This document shows, one piece after another, positions 46,022 to 54,380 of a stretch of 64,000 bases of DNA (its first letter is position 1; each line of letters begins with the position of its first letter). The translations under genes were made by a program, and so were the position numbers. Below the pieces are notes generated by a model. It saw only the letters and a list, made by a program, of their open reading frames with translations. It was not told the origin of the DNA and did not search any database. The stretch comes from a virus. The stretch lies in IMG/VR virus record IMGVR_UViG_3300024359_000003, positions 62,001 through 126,000 of that record; one strand, given 5' to 3'.

Positions 46022-46233
46022 ATAAGAAATTAATCGAAATGCTAAGAGCTAGTGCCTTAGCTGAAAAATCAAAAGCACTTTTATCTTTAGATCTTTTAGG
46101 AAATAAAGGATCTGGTATTGGAGATCACTCAACTGGTGATTTCTATAAAAATGCAGAAGAAGCTTTATCAATGTTAGTTGACGCTGATGATAAGTTAGAA
46201 GCACTTGACAAGTATTTTCCAGAAGATTTGTAA
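46018..46233 (+). CDS. Small hypothetical protein
   Basis: This is a 71-residue protein overlapping the dehydratase stop by four bases (ATGA). The N-terminus is helical (KKLIEMLRASALAEKSKALL), and the C-terminal half is acidic and helical (EEALSMLVDADDKLEALDKY). No motif was recognised. It is the last gene before a strong terminator. Confidence 0.5.
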   Translation: MNKKLIEMLRASALAEKSKALLSLDLLGNKGSGIGDHSTGDFYKNAEEALSMLVDADDKLEALDKYFPEDL

Positions 46234-46262
46234 AACATTGCACTTTTTTTGAAAAAAAGCAG

Positions 46263-46291
46263 CCCGAGATTTTTTTATCTCGGGTTTTTTT
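46263..46291 (+). terminator. Intrinsic terminator
   Basis: CCCGAGAT (46263-46270) pairs perfectly with ATCTCGGG (46277-46284), followed by seven T. It ends the mgsA to sugar-enzyme operon. Confidence 0.9.
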
Positions 46292-46328
46292 GTTATATTA
46301 GTATAGTAATTAATAAACAAAGCAATAA

Positions 46329-47270
46329 ATGAAAAGATATTCGAAAGGAATTAAAACCAACGACCACACATTAACAGATGTATTTTCAGCCTATGAATGT
46401 AATAGAGAAACTCAATTCGTAGAAGCCTTTTTTGGCAAAGAAGAAATGAACACTGTAATCGAAGCATGTGGTTTATCCAGCATTGAAGATATAGACAGAA
46501 AATTAGAAACACCTATCACAATTGGAATGGCAACCAAAAGAGCTGATCTTACGTTTGAAGACGAAGGACAGATGTATTATTTTGAAGTGATGAGTCAATC
46601 TCAAAAGGGTAAATGGGACAATGATCACCATGAACAGTTCTATCTTAAATCCAATAGACTTAAACAGGATTACGAACAAGTATATTCATTTGCAATTGCG
46701 TTTAAAGAATTCGATGCACCCTATCTTAATGAATTTTCTAAGATGGAAGATTCTTATGCTATACATCTAAGGTTCAATGATCAAGGTTATTTTGCAGATG
46801 TATATGGAATAGAAGAAAAGAAGGAAAAGGTTTCAGTTAAACTCGCTTCGCTTGAAGAGCTTGGTTTAAAATGGATGAAAGTCGCTTCATCTGAAATGGG
46901 ATTCAAAAATAGAAAAGAATTACCACACCGCAGTAGATACCTTTATATTGGAAAGGCTTATACTGGTTCTAGATTGGGTATAGAATGGGTTATTAATCAA
47001 AAGAACCATGACCTTGGAATTAAAATATCAGGATATTTAGTTAAAGATCATGGACTTACTAGAATCATAGATGAAACAGGAAAGATAATTGATAGTATAA
47101 AATCTAAAGTTCCAGGTTTTGAATTCGTAAAAGAAAGCACAGGTGCAAATGATAAAACAATTTCATTTAAATTTGATAACACTGATTTCTCAGAAGAAAA
47201 TGTAAAGCTGCTAAAGGATATCACAGTTGCTTTCGCCGAAGAATTAGGAATAGAAAACTTACTAAAATAA
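46329..47270 (+). CDS. Hypothetical protein, weak nuclease-like pattern
   Basis: This is a 313-residue protein. Residues 26-90 loosely resemble a PD-(D/E)xK nuclease core: a Glu-bearing helix (RETQFVEAFFG), RADLTF with Asp73, then YYFEVMSQ with Glu87, but the usual Lys is absent from the E-x-K position. The C-terminal 110 residues look like a separate alpha/beta domain (YIGKAYTGSRLGIEWVINQ). It is preceded by a terminator and an A/T-rich leader with AATAAACA. A nuclease or defence-related role is only a suggestion. Confidence 0.5.
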   Translation: MKRYSKGIKTNDHTLTDVFSAYECNRETQFVEAFFGKEEMNTVIEACGLSSIEDIDRKLETPITIGMATKRADLTFEDEGQMYYFEVMSQSQKGKWDNDHHEQFYLKSNRLKQDYEQVYSFAIAFKEFDAPYLNEFSKMEDSYAIHLRFNDQGYFADVYGIEEKKEKVSVKLASLEELGLKWMKVASSEMGFKNRKELPHRSRYLYIGKAYTGSRLGIEWVINQKNHDLGIKISGYLVKDHGLTRIIDETGKIIDSIKSKVPGFEFVKESTGANDKTISFKFDNTDFSEENVKLLKDITVAFAEELGIENLLK

Positions 47271-47277
47271 AACAAAG

Positions 47278-47454
47278 ATGAGCAAAGAAGACGTAAAGGT
47301 ATTGGTTAATCTACTAACCAATGCAGCAGATGAAATTAAGTATGCAAACATGGACCACGAAACACAATTCGCGTATAACGAAGGAATTGAAGATCTAATA
47401 ATTCTAGTAGAATCAAAATTAGAAAAATTAGCCGTAAACAAAACGCATATATAG
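47278..47454 (+). CDS. Small acidic hypothetical protein
   Basis: This is a 58-residue reading frame from ATG 47278 to TAG 47452, starting 7 bases after the previous stop, preceded by AAACAAAG. It encodes a helical acidic protein (VLVNLLTNAADEIKYANMDH, IEDLIILVESKLEKL) with no motif. It fills an otherwise empty 200-base gap and is followed by a CATATATA stretch before the next gene. Confidence 0.55.
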   Translation: MSKEDVKVLVNLLTNAADEIKYANMDHETQFAYNEGIEDLIILVESKLEKLAVNKTHI

Positions 47455-47478
47455 AGTATAATAATTAAACACATTCTT

Positions 47479-47745
47479 ATGAAAAGTATCTTAGAAGAAG
47501 CAAACGAAATTGTAAACAACAGGAGTGAAGAAGCGGATCGTAATTACGGTCCTTTTTCAGAAGGCATGGACAGAGCTGCCCTAATATTTAAAGGTATGAC
47601 AGGCCATGATGTAAGTGGCGCTGATATGTTTAAAGCATTAGTTGCTCTTAAGTTTTCAAGAGAAAGTTACAATCATAAAAGAGATAATCTCTTAGATGCA
47701 GTAGCATACATTCAAGGTTTAGATAATTACGAAAACGGAAAATAA
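47479..47745 (+). CDS. DUF6378-like phage protein
   Basis: This is an 88-residue protein with the pattern I associate with the DUF6378 family in phages: SILEEANEIVNNRSEEADRN with YGPFSE, then VSGADMFKALVALKFSRES, and NHKRDNLLDAVAYIQG at the C-terminus. The family has no established function that I can state. It directly abuts the next gene. Confidence 0.55.
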   Translation: MKSILEEANEIVNNRSEEADRNYGPFSEGMDRAALIFKGMTGHDVSGADMFKALVALKFSRESYNHKRDNLLDAVAYIQGLDNYENGK

Positions 47746-48099
47746 ATGAAAGTACAGGTAAGAAGAACCGAGTATCGATATATTGCCGAAGCAACTCCTA
47801 TCGTAACATTAGACACTGAAAAATTCCCTAATTATAAAGGAGCAACCGAAGAAGAATTCGTTCAATACTTAGCAGAAAACTATTGGGAGCTGGAAGGAAT
47901 GGACGAATTAGTAGGAACTGATATCGGGGTAAATGACGAAGAAACACATAACGCATTAGGAGATTTAGTCTATTCCGAAATGGACGTATATTCTGATTCA
48001 TCTGAAAAAGGATATGAAGGAGAAATACAAATAGGAGAAGAAGACCAATCATACAGAAAACATGGAGGATTTAACATAAAACACGGATCACAAATATGA
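47746..48099 (+). CDS. Acidic hypothetical protein upstream of glucosyltransferase
   Basis: This is a 117-residue acidic protein starting one base after the preceding stop and overlapping the glucosyltransferase ATG by four bases. Sequence includes YIAEATPIVTLDTEKFP, EEEFVQYLAENYWELEG and a charged disordered C-terminus. No family was recognised. Tight coupling to the glucosyltransferase could mean a related role. Confidence 0.5.
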   Translation: MKVQVRRTEYRYIAEATPIVTLDTEKFPNYKGATEEEFVQYLAENYWELEGMDELVGTDIGVNDEETHNALGDLVYSEMDVYSDSSEKGYEGEIQIGEEDQSYRKHGGFNIKHGSQI

Positions 48100-49319
48100 A
48101 AATAGCATTAGTATTAGCAAAAGGAGTTGAAGGTTGTGGACTCACAAGACACACAATCGAATTTTATAATTGGCTTATAAAAGAAGGCCATGATGCCACG
48201 ATTTATGCAGCGGTAGAAAAGAAATGGCCTCGCCATAAAACTACAGATATTGTTTGCACTGAATTTAAAAGAAAGGATATTCCTAATATCGCTAAAGAAC
48301 TTGAAAAAAGTGATGTAGTATATTACACATCGTATCCGCATAAATCAGTAGGAGATGAATTCAACGAAGATTTTATTGAGCACTGTATTTATGGTTTAGA
48401 AAATCCTATTAAAATAGGAAACTGCTTAGATCATAACACTGCAAACTTAGCAAAGAATTATAAGTATTGGGAAATCATGAAATCAATGGACGCTATGTTC
48501 AACTATTCTGCAAGATCTAATTTTGCAAATAAATTAAGAGAACATGCACCTGATACTCCATTAATCGAAATGAATCTTAATCCTTATGACTATGATGCAT
48601 GGTCTAATATTGTGGTTCCAGTTGAAGAACAAGAAAGAAGAACTACATACTTTGGAAGATTTGCTGGATTTAAAGATCCTTTTAGAATGTTCGATATTAT
48701 GGAACTATTGAAAGGTAATAATTTCGTAACAGAATGTAGAGGAGTTGAAAGATCTATTGGAGCTCTTCCTATGTTTTTACAAGAAGATAGAAAAACTCTA
48801 AGAGAAGATATCTTTGAAGTTCATGAAATCAAAAACCCTGTTACATATCCACAAGTCGAAGACAGAATGTATATGTATGGGCCTTATAATTTAGCAGAAG
48901 GAATGGCAGAACTTGGAAAATCAATGTTCGGTGCAGAATTCTTTAACTTACCAGAAAGACTCTATGGTTCAATGATTGAATATGCAATGTGTGAGGTTAT
49001 TGCAGCGGGAACTATACCACTATTTGACAAACACTGGGGAACTCACGTTATTCACAGAACAGAAGGAGTTCCTTTCATAGAACTTGAAGATTTTGCAATC
49101 TTCGTAGACAAAGAAGATATTGCAGCTTCTATTCCACAGATTTTAGAATTAGCAAACAATAACGAAAGAAGAGAAGAGTTTAGAAAAAACTCTTTAAGAT
49201 TAGCTAAATTACACAACGCGCCAGAAGTTGTTAACAATGATCTCTTTGAAGCTATTAACAATGTTAATAAAAGATCAGTAGAAAAACCAGTAGAATTAAA
49301 AACAGATTCATTATTTTAA
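48096..49319 (+). CDS. agt: DNA alpha-glucosyltransferase (T4 AGT homologue)
   Basis: This 407-residue protein compares with T4 AGT at 400. The N-terminus MKIALVLAKGVEGCGLTRHT aligns with T4 MRICIFMARGLEGCGVTKFS. RRTTYFGRFAGFKDPFRMFD aligns with the T4 IGRTTTWKGFYQMFDF region, and YAMCEVIAAGTIPLFDKHWG with YTHLELGACGTIPVFWKSTG. T4 AGT moves glucose from UDP-glucose to hydroxymethylcytosine in DNA, shielding it from nucleases. The C-terminus ELKTDSLF has the S-L-F tail shared with other clamp-associated proteins here; T4 AGT has been reported to bind the gp45 clamp. It is followed by the gp56 homologue. Confidence 0.85.
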   Translation: MKIALVLAKGVEGCGLTRHTIEFYNWLIKEGHDATIYAAVEKKWPRHKTTDIVCTEFKRKDIPNIAKELEKSDVVYYTSYPHKSVGDEFNEDFIEHCIYGLENPIKIGNCLDHNTANLAKNYKYWEIMKSMDAMFNYSARSNFANKLREHAPDTPLIEMNLNPYDYDAWSNIVVPVEEQERRTTYFGRFAGFKDPFRMFDIMELLKGNNFVTECRGVERSIGALPMFLQEDRKTLREDIFEVHEIKNPVTYPQVEDRMYMYGPYNLAEGMAELGKSMFGAEFFNLPERLYGSMIEYAMCEVIAAGTIPLFDKHWGTHVIHRTEGVPFIELEDFAIFVDKEDIAASIPQILELANNNERREEFRKNSLRLAKLHNAPEVVNNDLFEAINNVNKRSVEKPVELKTDSLF

Positions 49320-49355
49320 GTAGAATAATAAGTAACATTAAAAAGTAGCGAAAAA

Positions 49356-49823
49356 ATGGCAAACATTGACAACGAATGTAAAGATCTAGAAGTAAAAGAT
49401 TTTTACGACCAATCAACAACACACTTAGCAGATATCATGGAAAACCAAAAGAAGATGCAAGAGCAGACTTATGGTTTTAACTTTGATAATATGACAATCC
49501 GAGAAATTATGGATTTCTGGCACTGTAACACACATGCAGTAGTTGACGAAATTCATGAAATGACAGATGCTCTAGGCGGTATTAAAGACGGAAGTGGTAA
49601 TGCAGTATGGAAATACTGGAAAAAAGACTTCACTAAGTATGATAAGTTAAAAATTTCTGACATGTCCGAAGGCGACAAAAAAGAATTGTATATGGAATGG
49701 GTAGACATTCTACACTTCTTTATTAATTACGCCGCTTCAATTGGGCTAGATGCTAAAACAGCATACAACTACTACTTCGCAAAAGCAGAAGAGAATGTTA
49801 ACCGTCAGAAAAATAACTATTAA
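49356..49823 (+). CDS. 56: dCTPase/dUTPase gp56
   Basis: This 155-residue all-alpha nucleotide pyrophosphatase aligns with T4 gp56. VWKYWKKDFTKYDKLKISDM matches VWKKWKARYIEAQEKRIDEM; MEWVDILHFFINYAASIGLD matches FELVDIFHFVLNMFVGLGMN; and YYFAKAEENVNRQKNNY matches the T4 end. The metal-binding E-x-x-E and E/D-x-x-D pairs (DEIHEM, EWVDILH) are present. In T4 it removes dCTP and dUTP so that only modified cytosine enters DNA. The stop overlaps the polymerase ATG by one base (TAATG). Confidence 0.88.
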   Translation: MANIDNECKDLEVKDFYDQSTTHLADIMENQKKMQEQTYGFNFDNMTIREIMDFWHCNTHAVVDEIHEMTDALGGIKDGSGNAVWKYWKKDFTKYDKLKISDMSEGDKKELYMEWVDILHFFINYAASIGLDAKTAYNYYFAKAEENVNRQKNNY

Positions 49824-51220
49824 TGATATTAGATATTGAACAGAGAGACAGGGATGTTATCATCTCTTACTACGACACCGAAGGTAAAGTAGCATTTAAA
49901 CAATATCCAATTTCACAGTATCAGAACTGGTATGTATGTAATGATAATGATAAAGGCAGAAGTCTAGATCATAAAAACTGGGATGGCAGATCAGTCAAAC
50001 TAGGAAGTGCAAGAAGATATAATAAGTTTTCTTTAACTTATTTCTTAGATTCATTACCCGCAAAGGATAAAGAAGAAATCTTTGCATACAATATGCCTAA
50101 AACATACTTCGTCGATATTGAAACTGAAATCGTAGATGGCTTTCCAAAAGCTGAAGAAGCTAAAAGTAGAATCCTATCATTTTCCATAATTACACCAGAA
50201 CATAAAGCTATTGTATTAGGATTGGAAGATATGGATTCTAAAAGCATCCAAAAAATTGAAGACGATACTAATAAGTATTTCAAAGACTTTGATCAGGATT
50301 GGGAATTCAAATATCAGAAATTCGAGTCAGAATATGACATGGTCTATACGTTCTTAATGAAGTTCCTACCTAAGTTTCCAATGATGACAGGCTGGAACTT
50401 TATTAATTATGATTGGCAATATATTGTAAACAGATGTAAAAGATTACAAATTGATATTGCTGAAGTTTCTATGACACAATCTTTGGATAGAAATGACAGC
50501 AGACCCTTACATATTGGAATCTTAGATTACATGCAATTATATGATAAGTATGATAGAAGTGTAAAGGTAAAAGAATCTAATGCACTTGATTATGTCTCAG
50601 GTCAAGTTCTTAATGTTAACAAGATTAAATTTACAGGATCTCTACAGGATTTATATAGGGATGATTTTGTAAAATACATTTACTACAATGTAGTCGATTC
50701 CGTATTGGTTTATTATATAGATCAAAAGTTGAAATCGATGGAAGTTCTTTTAACCTTGGCAAACATCACAAAGATGCCTCTATATAAAGCAGCATCGCCA
50801 GTGGCAGTTACAGAATCTCTGATTGCACGAAAATTATCAGAAGAAGGTAAACGAATTGGATCTGAAAAGAAGGAAGACAGTGAAAAGAATGCACAATATG
50901 CCGGTGCTTATGTAAAAGAACCCATTACTGGATATTATGCAGGTGTAAGTGCATTTGACTTTGCATCACTATATCCTTCTATAATGAGACAATTTAATAT
51001 TTCACCTGACGCCTTTGTTGAAAAGGTAGCAAAGCATGAAGTCGCTGAGCGAAGAAAGGATAAAGAAGTAATCGTTTGTGAAAACGGAGTAGTCTATAAA
51101 CAAGAGACTTCAATGTTAAAGAAAATTCTAGGAGATTTATATGATCAGCGTAAAGATTATAAACAAACCTCATACGAATATTTCACTAAAGCCGACAGAC
51201 TTAAAAAAAGATTAAGATAA
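49823..51220 (+). CDS. 43A: DNA polymerase N-terminal half (gp43A: exonuclease and palm motif A)
   Basis: This 465-residue protein covers the first half of a family B T4-type polymerase. Exonuclease motifs are FVDIETE (Asp98, Glu100), TGWNFINYDW (Exo II) and YYNVVDSVLVYY (Exo III). Polymerase motif A, DFASLYPSI, begins at residue 379. The frame ends in the fingers region after KADRLKKRLR, before motif B. Motifs B and C are on a separate gene at 55140, beyond nrdB, nrdA and 45. The two halves together (864 residues) are close to T4 gp43 (898), so little is missing. Split gp43 is known in some Aeromonas T4-like phages. The stop codon lies inside a terminator-like hairpin. Confidence 0.93.
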   Translation: MILDIEQRDRDVIISYYDTEGKVAFKQYPISQYQNWYVCNDNDKGRSLDHKNWDGRSVKLGSARRYNKFSLTYFLDSLPAKDKEEIFAYNMPKTYFVDIETEIVDGFPKAEEAKSRILSFSIITPEHKAIVLGLEDMDSKSIQKIEDDTNKYFKDFDQDWEFKYQKFESEYDMVYTFLMKFLPKFPMMTGWNFINYDWQYIVNRCKRLQIDIAEVSMTQSLDRNDSRPLHIGILDYMQLYDKYDRSVKVKESNALDYVSGQVLNVNKIKFTGSLQDLYRDDFVKYIYYNVVDSVLVYYIDQKLKSMEVLLTLANITKMPLYKAASPVAVTESLIARKLSEEGKRIGSEKKEDSEKNAQYAGAYVKEPITGYYAGVSAFDFASLYPSIMRQFNISPDAFVEKVAKHEVAERRKDKEVIVCENGVVYKQETSMLKKILGDLYDQRKDYKQTSYEYFTKADRLKKRLR

Positions 51221-51228
51221 TCTTTTTG
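51209..51228 (+). terminator. Terminator-like hairpin containing the 43A stop codon
   Basis: AGATTA (51209-51214) pairs with TAATCT (51218-51223) around AGA, followed by a T run. The TAA stop of 43A forms the first bases of the right arm. This would end or attenuate transcription exactly at the polymerase break. Confidence 0.55.
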
Positions 51229-51277
51229 TCTCGAGAGGCAGTCCATTATTCTACATGAATATATAGACTACTAACGA

Positions 51278-51304
51278 GACCAATCTGTTACCAGTTGGTC
51301 TTTT
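51278..51304 (+). terminator. Intrinsic terminator before nrdB
   Basis: GACCAA (51278-51283) pairs with TTGGTC (51295-51300), and CTG/CAG extend the stem inside with one unpaired T, followed by TTTT. A second inverted repeat, GTCTCG (51228-51233) with CGAGAC (51275-51280), overlaps it. A TATATAG stretch between could serve as a promoter for nrdB. Confidence 0.6.
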
Positions 51305-51348
51305 GTAGACTTTAGGAACTAGTTAAAAAATTTAAGAAAACATAATTT

Positions 51349-52356
51349 ATGAAACCATCAATATTTAAAGAAAGAATAGAATACAAACCGTTTGAATATC
51401 CAGTATATTATACTGAAGGATGGTTAAAACAAGCACAGGCGTTTTGGTTACATACCGAAATTTCAATGCAAGGCGATGTCAAGGATTGGAATGAAACACT
51501 TACAGATTCTGAAAAGAATTTAGTTGGAAATATTCTTTTGGGGTTTGCACAAACTGAATGTGCAGTTTCAGATTATTGGACAGGGATGGTTACTGATTGG
51601 TTTCCTAAATGGGAAATCAAACACATGGCAATGTTGTTTGGTTCTCAAGAAACTATTCATGCAACCGCTTACTCTTATTTAAATGAAACATTAGGCCTTG
51701 AAGATTTTGAAGCATTCTTACATGAACCAACAACAGCAGAAAGATTCGATTATTTAATGAATACAGAAGCAGAATATACTCATGAAGACCTTTTGAAAAA
51801 TCCAACAGCTAGGAAGGATGTTGCTAGATCTTTAGCAATATTCAGTGCATTTGGAGAAGGAGTTGCATTATACTCTTCATTCGCCGTTCTTTATTCTTTT
51901 CAAATGAGAAATAAACTTAAGGGAATCGGACAACAAATGAAGTGGTCAGTTAGGGATGAATCTCTTCATTCAAAAATGGGTTGTCAATTATTTAACCACA
52001 TGTGCGAAGAATATACTGATCTTAGAGATTCAGTTCAATCTCAAGTAGAAGAAGCAGCTAAGTTAATGGTTGAAATGGAAATGAAGTTTATTGATAAGAT
52101 GTTTGAAATGGGAGATTTAGAAAATCTTAAGAAAGAAGATCTTAAAGAATTTATTAAGAAAAGAGCTAATGAAAAATTAGCAGAAATAGGATATCAATCT
52201 ATCTTTGAATACAATGAAGAAAGTGCTTCAGAATTAGATTGGTTCTATCACTTAACAGGTGGACATACACATACGGATTTCTTTGCAGTAAGACCTACTG
52301 ATTATTCTAAAGCAGGCGAAGATGAAAACTGGGATGAAGACGATTTGTTTTCATAA
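51349..52356 (+). CDS. nrdB: Ribonucleotide reductase class I small subunit
   Basis: This 335-residue di-iron protein has Glu101-Thr-Ile-His104-Ala-Thr-Ala-Tyr108 (ETIHATAY), matching E. coli ETIHSRSY with the radical Tyr122. A second metal pair is in WSVRDESLHSKMGCQ, and FAQTECAVSDYW lies upstream. It forms the tyrosyl radical used by NrdA. The acidic C-terminus (ENWDEDDLFS) is the expected NrdA-docking tail and also contains a D-L-F clamp-like motif. It lies between the polymerase halves, with nrdA following 27 bases later. Confidence 0.93.
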   Translation: MKPSIFKERIEYKPFEYPVYYTEGWLKQAQAFWLHTEISMQGDVKDWNETLTDSEKNLVGNILLGFAQTECAVSDYWTGMVTDWFPKWEIKHMAMLFGSQETIHATAYSYLNETLGLEDFEAFLHEPTTAERFDYLMNTEAEYTHEDLLKNPTARKDVARSLAIFSAFGEGVALYSSFAVLYSFQMRNKLKGIGQQMKWSVRDESLHSKMGCQLFNHMCEEYTDLRDSVQSQVEEAAKLMVEMEMKFIDKMFEMGDLENLKKEDLKEFIKKRANEKLAEIGYQSIFEYNEESASELDWFYHLTGGHTHTDFFAVRPTDYSKAGEDENWDEDDLFS

Positions 52357-52383
52357 CAAATCAATAATTCTAATATAAAATAT

Positions 52384-54234
52384 ATGATGATAAGAAATTA
52401 CAACGACGCACCAAACCCCGAATACAATGAAAAGGGAAAAGAAAGAAACTTCGGAGAATCTGAAGGATGGAAATTAGGAGTAGACTTCCCAGTATGGGCT
52501 AATACTGAAGTTTATGTAAAAACTGTTTCTAAGGGATATTTACTAGAAGGAGAAACTCCAAAGGATGCATACTGGAGAGTATCGACAACAGTTGCACAAA
52601 GATTAAGAAAGCCAGAATTAGCAAGTAAATTCTTTGATTATATGTGGAAAGGATGGTTAAATCTTGCAACTCCAGTTTTTTCAAACACGGGTTCAGAAAG
52701 AGGTCTTCCAATTTCATGTTTCGGTATAGATGTAGCAGATTCAATTCACGATATAGGTTCAAAGAATTTAGAATTAATGTTACTTGCTAAACATGGAGGC
52801 GGTGTTGGTATCGGAGTAAATCAGATAAGACCGGCAGGAGCAACCATTACAGGAAACGGAACTTCAGACGGAGTAGTTCCATTTATAAAAATTTATGATT
52901 CTACTATTTTAGCAACTAATCAAGGTTCAGTAAGAAGAGGTGCAGCGTCAGTCAATATAGATATAGAACATGATGATTTTTGGGAATGGTTAGAGGTTAG
53001 AGAACCTAAGGGTGATGTAAATAGACAATGTTTAAACGTACATCAATGTATCGTAGTATCTGACGGGTTTATGCAAAAGATCGAGGCTGGAGATAAAGAA
53101 GCTCGTAAAAGATGGGCCGCTGTGATTAGAAAAAGAAGAGCAACAGGAGAACCTTATATAATGTTTAAGGGTAATATCAATAGAATGAATCCGGATGCGT
53201 ATAAGCAAAATGGTTTAAAGGTTTATATGACTAACATCTGTTCTGAGATTACTTTACACACCGATGAAAATCATTCATTTGTATGTTGTTTATCTTCTGT
53301 GAATCTTAAAAGATATGAAGAATGGAAAGATACTGATTTAATCTATACTGCAACTTACTTTTTAGATGGAGTTCTTCAGGAGTTTATTCATAGAGCGAAA
53401 TATATGAGAGGCTTTGAAAATGCAGTAAGATCCGCTGAAAAAGGTAGAGCATTAGGTTTAGGAGTTCTCGGATGGCATACTTATTTACAAGATAGAAATA
53501 TTCCATTCGATTCTTTGACAGCTCAATTTGAAACTAGAAAGATATTTTCTCAAATCAAAGTAGAAAGTGAAAGAGCAAGTAGAGATTTAGCTACAGAATT
53601 TGGAGAACCTCTTTGGTGTGTAGGAACTGGAATGAGAAACACACACTTAAGAGCAATTGCTCCTACTGTTTCTAATTCTAAATTAGCAGGAAATGTTTCA
53701 CCAGGCATTGAACCATGGGCAGCAAATGTATTTACTGAACAAACTGCAAAAGGAACTTTTATTAGAAAGAACCCTGCACTTGAAAATATGTTAACTAAGA
53801 TCAAGCAAAATAAGAAAACAGTATGGGACAAAATACTAGAAGACGGTGGTTCAGTTCAAGGCGTTGATGTATTAGGAGAATATTGGGTAAAGGAAGGAAG
53901 TAGTGATGCCCCGATTAAGCAAGCCACTTATGACAAATTAACAGATCACGAAAAGGATCTTTATATTTCTGTTAAAGATGTATTTAGAACCTTTAAAGAA
54001 ATTAATCAAATGGAATTAGTTAAACAAGCTGGTGTAAGACAACAATATATTGATCAAGCAGTTTCATTAAATTTAGCTTTTCCTACACAGGCTGAACCTA
54101 AATATATTAATCAAGTTCATTTAGAAGCTTATAAGCAGGGAATAAAAACTCTTTATTATATGAGAACAGAATCTGTATTAAGAGGAGACATCGCACAGCG
54201 AGCAATGGAAGATTGTTTAGCATGTGATGGATAA
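52384..54234 (+). CDS. nrdA: Ribonucleotide reductase class I large subunit
   Basis: This 616-residue protein is shorter than E. coli NrdA (761) and starts without an ATP-cone domain, so the allosteric activity site appears absent. Active-site features are ATPVFSNTGSERGLPISCFG, TNICSEITL (N-x-C-x-E, matching Asn437, Cys439, Glu441), FVCCLSSVNL (partner Cys462 region) and a C-terminal CLAC pair for re-reduction. It makes dNDPs with NrdB for phage DNA synthesis. Loss of the ATP cone would relieve dATP inhibition, which suits a replicating virus. A terminator follows. Confidence 0.92.
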   Translation: MMIRNYNDAPNPEYNEKGKERNFGESEGWKLGVDFPVWANTEVYVKTVSKGYLLEGETPKDAYWRVSTTVAQRLRKPELASKFFDYMWKGWLNLATPVFSNTGSERGLPISCFGIDVADSIHDIGSKNLELMLLAKHGGGVGIGVNQIRPAGATITGNGTSDGVVPFIKIYDSTILATNQGSVRRGAASVNIDIEHDDFWEWLEVREPKGDVNRQCLNVHQCIVVSDGFMQKIEAGDKEARKRWAAVIRKRRATGEPYIMFKGNINRMNPDAYKQNGLKVYMTNICSEITLHTDENHSFVCCLSSVNLKRYEEWKDTDLIYTATYFLDGVLQEFIHRAKYMRGFENAVRSAEKGRALGLGVLGWHTYLQDRNIPFDSLTAQFETRKIFSQIKVESERASRDLATEFGEPLWCVGTGMRNTHLRAIAPTVSNSKLAGNVSPGIEPWAANVFTEQTAKGTFIRKNPALENMLTKIKQNKKTVWDKILEDGGSVQGVDVLGEYWVKEGSSDAPIKQATYDKLTDHEKDLYISVKDVFRTFKEINQMELVKQAGVRQQYIDQAVSLNLAFPTQAEPKYINQVHLEAYKQGIKTLYYMRTESVLRGDIAQRAMEDCLACDG

Positions 54235-54242
54235 GATTAGTT

Positions 54243-54281
54243 GTGGTTAAGTCCACTTCTTAGGACCGAGATAGTTCTCGG
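54243..54281 (+). other. Pair of small hairpins before the nrdA terminator
   Basis: GTGG/CCAC (54243-54256) and CCGAGA/TCTCGG (54266-54281) form two short stem-loops immediately upstream of the strong terminator, giving three hairpins in a row. They could stabilise the mRNA 3' end. They do not fit a tRNA: no anticodon arm or T-loop consensus in register. Confidence 0.45.
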
Positions 54282-54284
54282 ATC

Positions 54285-54323
54285 GAGGCCAGGAGTTCGC
54301 TACTTCCTGGCCTCACTTTTTTT
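54285..54323 (+). terminator. Strong intrinsic terminator after nrdA
   Basis: GAGGCCAGGA (54285-54294) pairs perfectly with TCCTGGCCTC (54305-54314), with a T run at 54317-54323. It isolates nrdB-nrdA from the clamp gene. Confidence 0.92.
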
Positions 54324-54380
54324 ACTGAAACTATTTGTGATTTTTGTGTAGAATAATAAACAAATAAAAATTATACATTC

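Noticed and set aside
51221-51348. Group I intron or homing endonuclease remnant after 43A
   Set aside because: Only about 128 bases with hairpins; no endonuclease motif (GIY-YIG, HNH, LAGLIDADG) and no recognisable intron core. Kept only as a structured scar.
54243-54314. tRNA or tRNA-like gene
   Set aside because: Three hairpins in a row but no acceptor stem, anticodon loop or T-arm consensus in register; best read as hairpins plus a terminator.
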